The position numbers and the translations under genes were made by a program. Below, one piece after another: positions 44,646-55,046 of a DNA stretch of 64,000 nucleotides (positions within the stretch are counted from its first letter, which is position 1; each line of letters opens with the position of its first letter). The notes under the pieces were generated by a model, which saw nothing but the letters and a program-made list of their open reading frames with translations, was not told the origin of the DNA and ran no database searches. This stretch comes from Geothrix paludis (lineage in GTDB: Bacteria > Acidobacteriota > Holophagae > Holophagales > Holophagaceae): positions 1 through 64,000 of the forward strand of contig NZ_JAKZLC010000005.1 in the NCBI RefSeq assembly GCF_022808815.1. The letters are read 5' to 3'.

Positions 44646-44989
44646 GTCAGGGCTCCCTTGGACCAGATGTAGCCGTAGCCGAACAGCAGCAGGAACAGGA
44701 ACAGGCCCAGCTCGATGAAGCCGAAGACGGCCAGTTCCTTCATCTGAATGGCCCACGGCATCAGAAAGACGGTTTCCACGTCGAACACCAGGAACATCAC
44801 CGCCACCAAGTAGTAGCGGACCGAGAACTTCTCCCGCGCCCCGCTGGTGGTGACGATGCCGCATTCATAAGTGGAATACTTCGCGGCACTTGGCCAACTC
44901 GGGCGCAAGAGCCGTGACAGATTCAGGATGATGATCGGCAGGGCCACTGCTACCAGGATCAGCAGCAGGATGGACGCGTACCCACGCAT
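44636..44989 (-). CDS. nuoA: NADH-quinone oxidoreductase subunit A
   Basis: 117-aa three-helix membrane subunit of complex I and first gene of the operon. It contains [35 protein letters not shown] (key parts YECG and FDVE) and a C-terminal [10 protein letters not shown]. The ATG at 44989 has GGAGG 5 nt upstream. An ATG at 45010 lies in the predicted promoter and is unlikely. Confidence 0.95.
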   Translation of the reverse strand: MRGYASILLLILVAVALPIIILNLSRLLRPSWPSAAKYSTYECGIVTTSGAREKFSVRYYLVAVMFLVFDVETVFLMPWAIQMKELAVFGFIELGLFLFLLLFGYGYIWSKGALTWE

Positions 44990-45008
44990 GGAGCCTCCAG
45001 GACCAGTC

Positions 45009-45038
45009 ATTGTGCGGCGCAGGTACGGCGCAGGTCAA
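45009..45038 (-). promoter_or_regulatory. candidate promoter of the nuo operon
   Basis: On the minus strand TTGACC (45038-45033), an 18-nt spacer and CACAAT (45014-45009) form a fair sigma-70-like promoter. The start site would be about 12 nt before the nuoA ATG at 44989. The 134-nt gap is shared with the divergent PilB/GspE gene, for which I see no clear boxes. Confidence 0.4.
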
Positions 45039-45123
45039 CGATCGAAGCCAACCGGGGCGTCCTTTGTGATCCAGGTCCGATTCCGCGCATCCGGGCGGGC
45101 ACGCCTTCCAGTAGGATGATTCC

Positions 45124-46755
45124 ATGACTTTTCCCAATCCCCCGGAGCCCGCGGATAGTGTCGAGACCGGCGATCCTGGCCTGACTGGCTTCCGACCGGC
45201 CCGGGAGCTGTACCCCACCCTGGACCTGACCCGGGAGCTGGTGGAGTTCGCCCTGTTCCAGGCCATCCCGCTCGATCTGATGCTCAAGCACCACTTCGTG
45301 CCGGTGCAGGAGCGGGAGGGCGTGCTGTGGCTAGCCATGGCCGACCCCCTGGACATTCCCACCCAGGACCTCCTGCGCCAGCAGCTCAAGCGCCCCCTGC
45401 GCTTCGCCGGCGCGCCCCTGGCGCAGATCCAGGAAGTGCTGAAGAAATCCGAGAGCGGCCAGAAGGTCATGGACGAGGCCGGCGAAGCCCTCAAGATCCA
45501 GGTGCTCCACGAGGAGGACCTGGACGAGGAGGTGCTCGACCTCGAGCGCCTGACCGACAAGGATGAGGCCCCCATCGTCCGCCTCGTCGACACCACCGTC
45601 TTCAACGCCCTCCAGCGCCGGGCCTCCGACATCCACCTCGAGACCACGGCCACGGGCTTCCAGATCAAGTACCGCATCGACGGCAGCCTGTATCCGGCCG
45701 CCGAGCCCATTGACCGGCGCTTCGCCTCGCCCATCATCAGCCGCATCAAGGTCATGTCCGAGCTGGACATCGCCGAGAAGCGCAAGCCGCAGGACGGCCG
45801 CTTCAAGCTCAAGGTCCGCGGCCGGGCCATCGACTTCCGCGTGAGCATCATGCCCACCATCCACGGCGAGGACGCGGTCATCCGCATCCTCGACAAGGAG
45901 AATCTCACGGAGGAGTTCCAGGCCCTCAGCCTCGAGATCCTGGGCTTTTCCGAGCACGAACTGAAGCGCCTGCGCCGCTTCTCCCGCGAGCCCTACGGCA
46001 TGTTCCTGGTGACGGGCCCCACGGGATCGGGCAAGACCACCACCCTCTACGCCGTACTCAGCGAGATCAAGGCCCCCGAGGACAAGATCATCACCATCGA
46101 GGACCCCGTCGAATACCAGCTCGAGGGCGTCACCCAGATCCCCGTGAACGAGAAGAAGGGCCTCACCTTCGCCCTGGGCCTGCGCTCCATCCTGCGCCAC
46201 GACCCCGACAAGATCCTCGTGGGCGAGATCCGCGACCCCGAGACGGCCCAGATCGCCATCCAGTCCGCCCTCACGGGCCACCTGGTCTTCACCACCGTCC
46301 ACGCCAACAACGTGCTGGATGTCATCGGCCGCTTCCAGCACATGGGCGTCGAGGTCTACAACTTCGTGTCGTCCCTGAACTGCATCCTGGCCCAGCGCCT
46401 CATCCGCGTGCTCTGCCCCAAGTGCAAGCGCCCCGCCCCGCTTCCCGCCCCCCAGGAGCTGGAGGAGAACGGCGTGGACGAGGCCTGGCTTCGCAGCGCC
46501 ACCCTCTTTGACCGCGTGGGCTGCGTGGACTGCCACGGCACGGGCTTCCGAGGCCGGCAGGCCATCATCGAGTTCATGGGCCTCAACGACGAGATCCGCG
46601 AGCTGCTCATCCAGCGGGCGCCGACCCGCGAAGTGAAGGCTGCGGCCCGCCGGGGCGGCATGCAGTTCCTCCGGGAGAGCGCCATCGAGAAGGTGCGGCT
46701 GGGCATCACCACCTTCGCCGAGATCAACAAGGTGACCTTCCGCGACGGGGCCTGA
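45124..46755 (+). CDS. PilB/GspE-type secretion or pilus assembly ATPase
   Basis: 543-aa hexameric traffic ATPase. The N-terminal GspE-N domain (to ~150) is followed by the ATPase core: Asp box region IEDPVEYQLEGVTQI, Walker A GPTGSGKTTT (~residue 297), RSILRHDPDKILVGEIRD (Walker B) and LTGHLVFTTVHANN (His box). The zinc-binding C4 motif is CPKCK (~430) and CVDCHGTG (~467), as in PilB/GspE. Without neighbours from a pilus or type II secretion operon its system cannot be fixed; the pilin at 21799 is one possible substrate. Confidence 0.9.
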   Translation: MTFPNPPEPADSVETGDPGLTGFRPARELYPTLDLTRELVEFALFQAIPLDLMLKHHFVPVQEREGVLWLAMADPLDIPTQDLLRQQLKRPLRFAGAPLAQIQEVLKKSESGQKVMDEAGEALKIQVLHEEDLDEEVLDLERLTDKDEAPIVRLVDTTVFNALQRRASDIHLETTATGFQIKYRIDGSLYPAAEPIDRRFASPIISRIKVMSELDIAEKRKPQDGRFKLKVRGRAIDFRVSIMPTIHGEDAVIRILDKENLTEEFQALSLEILGFSEHELKRLRRFSREPYGMFLVTGPTGSGKTTTLYAVLSEIKAPEDKIITIEDPVEYQLEGVTQIPVNEKKGLTFALGLRSILRHDPDKILVGEIRDPETAQIAIQSALTGHLVFTTVHANNVLDVIGRFQHMGVEVYNFVSSLNCILAQRLIRVLCPKCKRPAPLPAPQELEENGVDEAWLRSATLFDRVGCVDCHGTGFRGRQAIIEFMGLNDEIRELLIQRAPTREVKAAARRGGMQFLRESAIEKVRLGITTFAEINKVTFRDGA

Positions 46756-46765
46756 TCACCTCCAC

Positions 46766-49235
46766 TCAGTTCGCATTCGGCGGAGCCTTGGTGCGTTTCA
46801 CCAGCTCCCGGAGTTCCGCCAGAGCCGACTCGAGCGACCTGGGGAATTCGCCCCGGGCCCTCGCCGCCTCGGCTTCCGCCAGGAAGGTGGTGGAGTACGC
46901 CAGGGCCGCCGAAACGGCCCGGGCGTATCGCGGGTCGCCATGGAGCTTCTGCACGTCCGGATCCACAAGCAGCCAGTCCAGGAAGGGTGGAAATCCCGAG
47001 TTCGCGCACTGCTCCAATAGCCAGAGGGCTTCATCCCGCAGGTCCAGGCGGACCAGGAGGGGAACGTAGAACACGGCGCGATTCACCCAATCCATGGCGC
47101 CCAGGTCCGCCCTGCGCCAGCTCTGGTGGACCTTCCGCGCCAGCCGCCTCCCGCTCTCCAGGTCCCCGTCCATCAGGAACCGCATGAGCCGGGAGACTGC
47201 CTCCCATTGGATCTCGGTGTAGGCCTTCCGGGCCTCGTCATAGCGACCGGCATGGAACAGGGAGAAATACAGGATCCAGGTATGGAACCCAGGCTGACTC
47301 TCCACCCGCGCGGCCCGCTCCGCCATCGCGACCCCTTCAGCTGTGCGCCCCCGCATCGTCAGGCACATGGCCGCCCACGAGTACCCCAGCGGGTTCAGGG
47401 GATCGAGCTCCACGCTCCTCAGACCGGCGGCCTGCTGGAATCCGGCCGTGGGGGCCACGGATCCCAGCGTGATGAAGCCCCGGACCTCGGCCGGCGCATA
47501 GTGCGTCGCCTTGATGGCGAATGCTGCCACGGCCACGGGATCGACCTTGGGCCGGTTGACCTCGATCCGGCTCCGGACGGCCCAGGCTCGGCCGCAGCGG
47601 GGATCCAGAGCCAAGGCCCGCGCTACCCACTGCTCCGCCTCCGCGGCGGCCCGCGCATCCCTCATGACGAAGTTCTGGGAGTCGAAGAGCCCGGCGATCT
47701 CCGCGGCCAGTCGCGCATTGGCGGGTTCCAACCCGTGGACGCGCTGGAACGCCATGAGTGCCAGGTCGAAGTCCCGCGGATCCTTGCTGCGCGCGTAGCG
47801 CTGCTGGAAGAACACCCCCTCCCGGAGGCCGAGCGCCACCTCCACTTCCGCTGGGCCACGTCCAATCCGACGAGGATCCTGAGGGGCACTGGACAATTTC
47901 AGGGAACCGATGAGCGAGTCCGCCGCCTGTTCGAGAAGATGATGGTAGGCCCCGCGTGGCCCCTCGAACCGACCCGCCCACTTGACCTTCAAGGTGGCCG
48001 ACTCCACCAACTGGGCCGTCAGGGTGAGTCTCTCCCCCTGCGCGATCACTGAGGTCACCACCAGGTTCTTCACCCCGTAGGCCTCCGCGATCTTCCCCAG
48101 GTCCCCATGCACCTTTTCCACCTGGTAGCTGGTGGGAGGCACTTTCGTATCCAGCCCCTCCACACCTGCCAGCAGGGTCGAGAGCGTGTCGGGAATGGCG
48201 TCCGCCAGAAAGGCCGATTCGGCGGGCCCCACCACCTTGGCGGGCAACACTACCAGGTTCGGGTTCCCGGGCGGCTTCTGGGATCTCAACCTCCAGACGG
48301 GCCAGCCCAGCGCCATGACCGCCCCCGCCAGGGCGGCTCCAATCAGGGCCGGCTTGGCCCGGCGCCTCCGCCCCTGCGGAGAGCCCTTCGCGGGTGGATC
48401 TCCGCCGGAAGCGGCCTGCCGGTGCAGGGAACCCAACTGTCGCGCCAGTTCCTTCGTCGAGCCATATCGCCTCTCCGGCACTTTCTCCAGGCATCGCGCC
48501 ACCACATCCGCCAGCGCACAAGGCGGCACCAGGGGAGCCGGATCCTCGCGCATGATCGCCACGAGCGTTTCAGCGGCCGAATGCCCGATGAAGGGCTGGC
48601 ACCCGCTCAACATCTCGTACAGCACCACCCCAAGGCTGAATTGATCCGTACGGAAGTCCACCGGGCGGCCGCAGGCCTGTTCGGGGCTCATGTACGAGGT
48701 GGTGCCCAGCACCGCTCCCGCCGCGGTCTCCTCGGTCGAATCCGCCCTTCCCAGCGACTCCTGCTTCGCCAAGCCGAAGTCCAGGATCTTCACCACCCGG
48801 TCCCGCGTAAGGAACAGGTTCTCCGGCTTCAAGTCCCCGGTGGACGATCCCCCGTTCATGGGCCGCGGCAAGCCCTGCCGCAATCTGCTCGGCCAGATCC
48901 ACCACCCGCTCCACAGGAAGGGCCCCATGGTCCATCAGGGTTCGGAGAGTCTGCCCTTCCAGAAGCTCCATTACCAGGTACGGCCTTCCGTCGCTGAGCC
49001 CCAGTTCGTAGATGGTCAGGATATTCGGGTGGTTCAGGGCGCTCGCCGCCCGCGCCTCCCGCTCGAAGCGCCGCAGGCGTTCCGGATCCTCCGCGAAGGC
49101 CCCAGGCAGCACCTTGATGGCCACTTCCCGTCGGAGCTTGGGATCCTCCGCTCGGTAAACCTCCCCCATGCCGCCCTTCCCCAGGAGGGCGAGGATCCGG
49201 TAGGGGCCGAGGTTCGTTCCAGGCGCGAGGCTCAT
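46766..49235 (-). pseudogene. Ser/Thr protein kinase with TPRs, broken by one frameshift
   Basis: Two overlapping frames together encode one kinase. The first (start 49235) has LGKGGMGEV (18-26), K41 and runs to GIVHRGLEA; the second resumes with DLKPENLFL, DFGLAKQ and a TMSPEQ-like APE site, then a membrane segment, a FlgO-like domain (NLVVLPAKVVGP) and TPR repeats to 46766. The catalytic HRDLKPEN is interrupted at the C run 48835-48838, where one extra base shifts the frame. Removing one base gives 2469 nt, exactly 823 codons. Whether this is a real mutation, programmed slippage or a sequencing error cannot be told here. It converges with the PilB/GspE gene with a 10-nt gap. Confidence 0.85.
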
Positions 49236-49280
49236 GGAGCACGACCGTGGGATGGTGCCCGCAGACTAGCAGAATTCCGG

Positions 49281-51170
49281 CTAGGCAGAGCGCCCGAAGG
49301 TCAGCAGCTCCGCCGAGGTCTCCAGGCCATCCGCCAGGTCGGTCAGCACCTGACGCAAGGGGACGTCCGGGGTGACGGCGGCCAGGCGCCGCAGCTCTCC
49401 AGCGGTACCACCGGGATCCTCCACCAGCCGCCGCAGGGCGCCGAAGGCCGCCGCCCTGGTAGATCCGTCCGCGGTCTCCGGGAGCTCATGGAGGGCCTCG
49501 ATGGCGTGCCCCAGGCTCAGCACCGCCAGCATCCCCTTGGGCCAGCGCCACCCCAGGTCCTTGGCCCGCCCCAGGTGGAGCGAGAGCCGAAGGATCTGCC
49601 GCGCGCCGCGGGCCCGCCAGTCGCCGATGGCGTCTCCGGGGCCGGGCTCCACCATCCGGAGCAGGTCCCGGCGGATGACACTGACGGCTTCCTCCGCCTG
49701 TTTCACGGAGCTGCGCGGCATCAGGATGTAGGCGCCGGCCACCAGGCAGGCCGCGGTGGCCAGGGCGGCCGAGCCACCGACGATGGCCAGGGGGCTGACG
49801 GCCGCCGTGGCGCCGGCCTGGCTGGCCAGCAGGAAGCACATGTTGAAGTCCACGCCCGCGATGGCCGTGCGGGGGTGGGCCCGCAGGAAGCCGCCCACCA
49901 GCAGGAAGGGCGCCAGGGTCCACCACAGCGCCGGGGGCGAGGGGAAGATCGGCTGCAGCAGGAGGCGGTAGAGCGCCGCCACGAAGGCCCCGGCCACCAC
50001 GCCGGTCAGCAGCTTGGGCGCGATGCGCTGGGGCAGCGCCATGGATCCCAGCACCAGGGGGAAGATGCAAAGGCCCATCGCGGCTTGGACCACCAGGGGC
50101 GAGGCGGTCCCGTGGGCCAGGGCCGCGGCCAGGAAGGCGGCGGCTCCGGAGGCCAGGGCCGTGCGCCCGGCCTGGGGCCATTCCCGGTGCGGCGCGAGGA
50201 CGGCCAGTTCCCGCTGGAAGGGGAGCGCCCTGGAGGGCCCCAGGGGCCGGGCCAGCGCGGCATTGGCCTCGAGGAGGCGGGCCAGGGCGCTGGAGAGGCG
50301 CTCGCCTCCCGCCCCCGGACCGATGGGAGAAGTCTCCTCCGGCAGCAGATCCGACGTCGAGCGCAGGCGCTCCGCTACGGAGGTCAGCCTGGAGGCCAGC
50401 CCCTCCGTCCGGCCGGCCGACGCCGCGTCCTGGGACCGGAGCGCCACCGCGGCGCTCATGACGCCCAGCGTGCCCACCACCAGAGAATCCACGTCATGCA
50501 GCCGCCGGTAGCCTTCGAAGGAACCCGCCAGGGTCAGGCGGGCGGAGGCCTCCACCTCGCTGATCTCCGCGAGGATGCGGCGCTTCTCGGCGCCCATGGC
50601 GGGGGCCCCGTGGCGCAGCACATCCGCGGCATAGGCCAAGGCGTCCGCCGACAGGTGCCGGATCTGGAGGAAGAAGGCCTGGGCCGGTGACTTGGGGGTC
50701 GCCAGTCCCGTGATGACGGTGGCCACCAGCACCCCGATGAGGGTGCACTCCACCCTCGCGGTGGCGAGCTCCAGGGAGGCTCCGGGCGCCAGCACGGAAG
50801 GGACGACGACGATGGCGGCGGTGATCCCAGCCAGCAGCGCCCCGTAGCCGTGCACGCCCCGCAGGACGTGGGTTAGACCCCCGTTGAGGGCCACCCACAG
50901 GCCCAGCAGGGCGAACTGGGCGTAAGGGTGGACAGGCACATGGAGGATCGCGAAGCCCACGGCCGCCCCCAGCAGGGTGCCCACCACGCGGAACAGGGCC
51001 CGCTCCAGAAGCACCCCGCGAGAGGCCTGGGCCACCACCCACACCGGCATGGCCGCCCAGTAGGCGTTCTGCACATGCACCAGCGTGGCGATGGTGAAGG
51101 CGACCCAGGCGGACAGGGCCAGCACCAGCCCCCGCGACACCACCGCGCGGTCGATGGCGAAGGCCTTCAC
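49281..51170 (-). CDS. FUSC-family inner-membrane transporter
   Basis: 629 aa with two blocks of membrane helices (residues ~10-180 and ~350-500), each of the FUSC/aromatic-acid exporter type, joined by a soluble region. Motifs such as WVAFTIATLVHVQNAYWAAM and VGTLLGAAVGFAILHVP are typical of the YccS/AaeB group. It probably exports small organic acids. It starts at GTG 51170, overlapping the stop of the ABC exporter gene by 4 nt (GTGA), so the two are coupled. Confidence 0.85.
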   Translation of the reverse strand: MKAFAIDRAVVSRGLVLALSAWVAFTIATLVHVQNAYWAAMPVWVVAQASRGVLLERALFRVVGTLLGAAVGFAILHVPVHPYAQFALLGLWVALNGGLTHVLRGVHGYGALLAGITAAIVVVPSVLAPGASLELATARVECTLIGVLVATVITGLATPKSPAQAFFLQIRHLSADALAYAADVLRHGAPAMGAEKRRILAEISEVEASARLTLAGSFEGYRRLHDVDSLVVGTLGVMSAAVALRSQDAASAGRTEGLASRLTSVAERLRSTSDLLPEETSPIGPGAGGERLSSALARLLEANAALARPLGPSRALPFQRELAVLAPHREWPQAGRTALASGAAAFLAAALAHGTASPLVVQAAMGLCIFPLVLGSMALPQRIAPKLLTGVVAGAFVAALYRLLLQPIFPSPPALWWTLAPFLLVGGFLRAHPRTAIAGVDFNMCFLLASQAGATAAVSPLAIVGGSAALATAACLVAGAYILMPRSSVKQAEEAVSVIRRDLLRMVEPGPGDAIGDWRARGARQILRLSLHLGRAKDLGWRWPKGMLAVLSLGHAIEALHELPETADGSTRAAAFGALRRLVEDPGGTAGELRRLAAVTPDVPLRQVLTDLADGLETSAELLTFGRSA

Positions 51171-52954
51171 AGCGCTCCCTTCACCAGCTCCCGTTCGAGG
51201 CTCTGCAGCCGCTTGAGGCGCGCGAAGAGGCCCGGCTGAGTGGCCAGAGCCTCGGGCGTGTCCAGCTGGACCGCCCGGCCCTCTTCCAGCACCAGCACCC
51301 GGGTACAGGTCTCCGCCACGAACACCCGGTGCGTGGCCAGCACCAGCGTGGATTTGCCGAGGAAGGCTCGCAGATTCTCGAGGATGCGGCTCTCGGTCTC
51401 CGCGTCCACCGCCGACAGGGCGTCATCCAGGAGGAGCAGGCGGGGGCGGCGCAGGAGGGCGCGGGCCAGGGCCGTCCGCTGGCGCTCGCCGCCGCTGAGG
51501 GCCACGCCGCGCTCACCCACCACCGTGTCCAGCCCCTGGGGCAGGCGGTGGATCAGGTCGTCCATGGCCACGACGCGGGCGATCTCCCAGATCTCCTCCT
51601 CGGTGGCCTCGGGGCGGCCCATGGCTAGGTTCATGCGCAGGGTGTCCGAGAAGAGGAAGGCTTCCTGGGGCACCCAGCCCAGGCCGGCCCAGTGGCGGCG
51701 TAGGGTGGCATCCGACAGGGGCGCCCCGTCCACCAGCAAGTGCCCCGCCTGGGGAGCGCGCAGGCCCGCCAGCATCTGCAGCAGCAGGGTCTTGCCCGAG
51801 CCGATGCCGCCCACCACGGCCAGGCTGTCGCCCGGCGCCAGGGTGAGGTCCAGGGGGCCCAGGCCGCGGCCGGTCTCGAAGCGGTGGCTCGCGCCATCCA
51901 GGACCAGCGCGGCGGGAACCTCCGGCAGCGCGATGGCCTCGGCGGGCGGCAGGGACGTCTCCGGGCTGCGCAGCAGCTGGTCCAGCCGCTCCTGCCCGGC
52001 CCTGGCCCGCTGGAACAGGTTCGCCGACCAGCCCAGGCTCATCATGGGCCAGGCCAGGGCCACCAGGAAACCCGTGAAGGCGGTGAGGTCGCCCAGATTG
52101 AGGACGCCCCGCACCACCAAGCTGCCGCCGTAGGACACCAGCACCAGGGCCGACACGCCGCTGATGAAGGCGGACAGGGGCGCGTAGGCGCTGAAGATCA
52201 CGGACTGTTTCATGCTGAGGGAGGCGTGGCGGCGGCTGAGCTCGCTGAACTGGGCCACCCGGATCCGCTCCAGGCCGAAGGCCTGAACCACGCGCTCGCC
52301 GCTGATGGTCTCGTGGCTGTGGGTGGTGAGGGCCGAGAAGGCCAGCTGCAGCTTCTGCTGCACCACATGGCTCCACTTCCCGATGACGTAGTAGCCCATG
52401 GCCAGGAAGGAGAAGGGCAGCATGACCGCGACGGTGAGCTTCCAGCTCGTGCTGAACATCAGGCCCAGCGTCACCGGCAGGATCGAGAGCACCTGGAGGA
52501 AGCTCATGAGACCCGGCCCCGTGGCCATGCGGACCGTGCCCACGTCGTCGCCCAGCCGGGACATGAGGTCGCCCACCCGCTGCCGTTCGTAGAAGGCGAA
52601 GGGGCGCGACAGCAGGAACGTGTAGAGGGATTCGCGCTGCTCCCGCTCCACGTCGCGGCTGAGGCCGATGAGCGTGTTGCGCATGAGGTAGCGGCCGATC
52701 CCCGCCGCCGCCGTGAAGGCCAGCATCCACGCCAGGAAGACCCGCGAGCCGTGCCAGTCCTGGCGCTCCAGGGCATGCACCGCCCGGCCGGACCAGTAGG
52801 GCACCACGGAGGCGGCCACGCTGCACCAGACCGTGGCCGCCAGGCCCCAGTAGAGGGTTCGCCGGTGGCGATCCATCAGCGGCCACCACCAGAACAGCTT
52901 GGATTCCGAAAGATCCGCCACGAGGCCTCCGCCAATCAGAGTAGCAACAGCCAT
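51167..52954 (-). CDS. ABC transporter, fused permease-ATPase
   Basis: 595-aa half-transporter: six-helix ABC exporter domain (residues ~25-320, with QRVGDLMSRLGDDVGTVR) and an ATPase domain with GGIGSGKT (Walker A), Q-loop, LSGGERQRTALARALLRRPRLLLLDD (signature LSGGE, Walker B) and H-loop THR. It resembles MsbA/MdlB-type exporters of lipids, peptides or drugs. It would work as a homodimer or with another half. The start may be 52954 or ATG 52876. It is the upstream partner of the FUSC gene. Confidence 0.9.
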   Translation of the reverse strand: MAVATLIGGGLVADLSESKLFWWWPLMDRHRRTLYWGLAATVWCSVAASVVPYWSGRAVHALERQDWHGSRVFLAWMLAFTAAAGIGRYLMRNTLIGLSRDVEREQRESLYTFLLSRPFAFYERQRVGDLMSRLGDDVGTVRMATGPGLMSFLQVLSILPVTLGLMFSTSWKLTVAVMLPFSFLAMGYYVIGKWSHVVQQKLQLAFSALTTHSHETISGERVVQAFGLERIRVAQFSELSRRHASLSMKQSVIFSAYAPLSAFISGVSALVLVSYGGSLVVRGVLNLGDLTAFTGFLVALAWPMMSLGWSANLFQRARAGQERLDQLLRSPETSLPPAEAIALPEVPAALVLDGASHRFETGRGLGPLDLTLAPGDSLAVVGGIGSGKTLLLQMLAGLRAPQAGHLLVDGAPLSDATLRRHWAGLGWVPQEAFLFSDTLRMNLAMGRPEATEEEIWEIARVVAMDDLIHRLPQGLDTVVGERGVALSGGERQRTALARALLRRPRLLLLDDALSAVDAETESRILENLRAFLGKSTLVLATHRVFVAETCTRVLVLEEGRAVQLDTPEALATQPGLFARLKRLQSLERELVKGAL

Positions 52955-53040
52955 CGTCCGGTGGAGTCCCCTGGCGGTGTCCCCTGGCTAAGCCCCGGGC
53001 ATCCGGGCATGCTGGAGGAAACTTCCTCGAGCCCCCAGCC

Positions 53041-54402
53041 ATGCGGAATCGCCTTGCCGCCCTGACCTTGGTCTTCCTCTCCGCCCTCGCTCCGGCCTGG
53101 GGCCAGATGGTCGAGGAGTCCCTGCCCCGGGATCCCGGGCCCCTGGACTTCATCCGCGGCGACAGCTACGAACAGTGGATCCTCCAGTCCCTGGCCGGCG
53201 ACGCGCTCGTGGGCCTCGGGTCCGAGGGACAGGTCGTACCCAGGCTGGCCGCCTCCTGGAAGATCCAGAGGGATGGGCTCATCACCTTCACCCTGCGAGA
53301 CGACGCGCGATTCACCGACGGCAGCCTGGTGACGCCGGAGGACGTGCTCTGGACCTTTTCCGAGATCCGCCGCGACCCTTCCGCCAGCGCCACCAAGCGG
53401 GCGATTCTCGACGGCGCGGTGACTGGACAGCAGGACGGCCGGGTCTGGATCCGCTCGCCCAAGCCCGCCGGTCGCCTGCTGCTGGAGCTGGCCCGGGTGC
53501 CCGTGGCCCAGAAGGACCATCCCGAGCGCGGCTCCGGGCCCTTCCGCTTCCAGAAGGATCCCGCGGCCTGGACCTTCTACCGCCGGGAGCACTTCCTGAA
53601 GCCGCGCATCGACGGTATCCGGTTCCGCCTGCTGCCCGACCCGACCGCGGTGCTCCAGGCCCTCCAGAAAGGCTGGCTCACCATCGGCGCCCCGCCACCC
53701 CGGCCCCTGCCGCCGCCCACCTCCCATCGCGTGGTGGTCCAGCCCATGAACGCCCAGCTGGTGGTCTGGAGCCATGCCGGCACGGGGCCCCTGCAGCTCC
53801 TGGAGCGCTGGCGCCACGACGCCTTCCCACCCGGCCTGCTGGGGCAGAACGCCCGGCCCAGCCGCGGCCTGTGGCCCGAGAGCCTGGGCTTCGACCCCCA
53901 GGCCATCGACAGTCCGGCCGATCCGCCCAAGCCCCCGGGCCGGCTGAAGCTGCTCTATGCCGCAGGCGAGGCGTCCACCGAGAACCTGCTGCTGGCGCTG
54001 CGGGACCGGGCCCGGAAGGACGGCTTCGACCTCCAGCTGATGCCCCTGGAGCAGGCCATCCTGGTGGACCGGCTCCGCAAGGGCGAGTTCGAGCTGGCCT
54101 GTTCCGTGGTGGTCTTCGAGCCGCATCCGTGGGCCGTCCTGGAATACCTCGAACCCAAGGGCCCCATGAACGTCACCGGCTGGTCCGACCCCCAGGTGGC
54201 CTCGCTGGCCGCCGGGCTCCGGCAGGCGGGCGACCTAGGCTGGCGCGAGCTCCAGGGCGTCTGGGCCAAGCATCCGGCAGCGCTGCCCATCCTCGACTTC
54301 CAGAGCGTGGTCTGGGTGGACAAGCGCCTCTCTGTGACGCCCAGCCCCCTGGGCCTGTACCTGGCCACGCCGGGGGCCGCGGGTTGGCGCTGGAACCGGT
54401 GA
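53041..54402 (+). CDS. peptide/solute-binding protein, SBP_bac_5 family
   Basis: 453-aa periplasmic extracellular-solute-binding protein with a signal peptide (MRNRLAALTLVFLSALAPAWG, no lipobox). The family-5 signature is visible: LVGLGSEGQVVPRLAASWKI and FTLRDDARFTDGSLVTPEDVLWTF. Two shorter genes for permease subunits follow with 4-nt overlaps, so this is the binding component of a peptide-type ABC importer. Substrate unknown. It diverges from the ABC exporter gene across an 86-nt gap. Confidence 0.88.
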   Translation: MRNRLAALTLVFLSALAPAWGQMVEESLPRDPGPLDFIRGDSYEQWILQSLAGDALVGLGSEGQVVPRLAASWKIQRDGLITFTLRDDARFTDGSLVTPEDVLWTFSEIRRDPSASATKRAILDGAVTGQQDGRVWIRSPKPAGRLLLELARVPVAQKDHPERGSGPFRFQKDPAAWTFYRREHFLKPRIDGIRFRLLPDPTAVLQALQKGWLTIGAPPPRPLPPPTSHRVVVQPMNAQLVVWSHAGTGPLQLLERWRHDAFPPGLLGQNARPSRGLWPESLGFDPQAIDSPADPPKPPGRLKLLYAAGEASTENLLLALRDRARKDGFDLQLMPLEQAILVDRLRKGEFELACSVVVFEPHPWAVLEYLEPKGPMNVTGWSDPQVASLAAGLRQAGDLGWRELQGVWAKHPAALPILDFQSVVWVDKRLSVTPSPLGLYLATPGAAGWRWNR

Positions 54403-55046
54403 GGCGAGCTAGCCTGCAGGGCGTGGCCGTCTGGGGCCTCGCCCTGGCCCTGGCCTGGAGCCTGCCCGGCGCCCTCTGGCGACCGGCTCCGCCCCCGCCC
54501 TTCCCGGTCCACGCCCTGCTTCCGGCGGCCCTCGCCCTGGGCGCCCTGGCCATCGCGGCGCCGCTGCTGGCCTGGCTCGGCGGGCCCACCCTGGCGGCCC
54601 GGAACTCCCTGGCCCTGCTGGAAGCCCCGCCCGACCTGCTCTGGGCCGGCACCTTGCTCGCCCTCTGGCCCGCGGCCTGGGGCCCGCCGGGCCAGGGAGG
54701 CTGGCTCGCGGCCTTCCTCCTGGCCGCCCTCCCCGGCGAGGTCCGGTGGCTGGCGACCGCGCTTCCCGGCGAGGTGCCCTTCCCCGCCGCCTGGGGCTGG
54801 GCGGTGACGCTCCGGGCGCGGAGGCTGGCCCTCGCGCGCCTCACGGGCCGCTGGATCGCCGCTCGGCTGCCCATCTGGCTCACGGCCTCGCTGGTCCTGG
54901 AACGGATGCTGGGCGTGCCGGGCTTCGGCATGGATTGGATGGACCGCGTGGCCGGGCGGGATCGCGCCGGACTTTCCGCCTGGGTGGTGGCGCTGGCCCT
55001 GCTCTGGCTGCTGTCCAGGCGGATGGATCCGGAGGCCGCGCCGTGA
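54399..55046 (+). CDS. peptide ABC transporter permease (DppB-like, short)
   Basis: 215 aa, shorter than the usual ~300-residue DppB/OppB. It has about five to six hydrophobic helices and a recognisable permease region with ARRLALARLTGRWIAARLPIW and a following E-x-x-xGxPGFG (ERMLGVPGFGMDWMDRVAGRD), typical of this subunit class. The N-terminal part of normal DppB appears missing. The start is GTG 54399, overlapping the stop of the binding-protein gene (GTGA). Confidence 0.75.
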   Translation: MRRASLQGVAVWGLALALAWSLPGALWRPAPPPPFPVHALLPAALALGALAIAAPLLAWLGGPTLAARNSLALLEAPPDLLWAGTLLALWPAAWGPPGQGGWLAAFLLAALPGEVRWLATALPGEVPFPAAWGWAVTLRARRLALARLTGRWIAARLPIWLTASLVLERMLGVPGFGMDWMDRVAGRDRAGLSAWVVALALLWLLSRRMDPEAAP

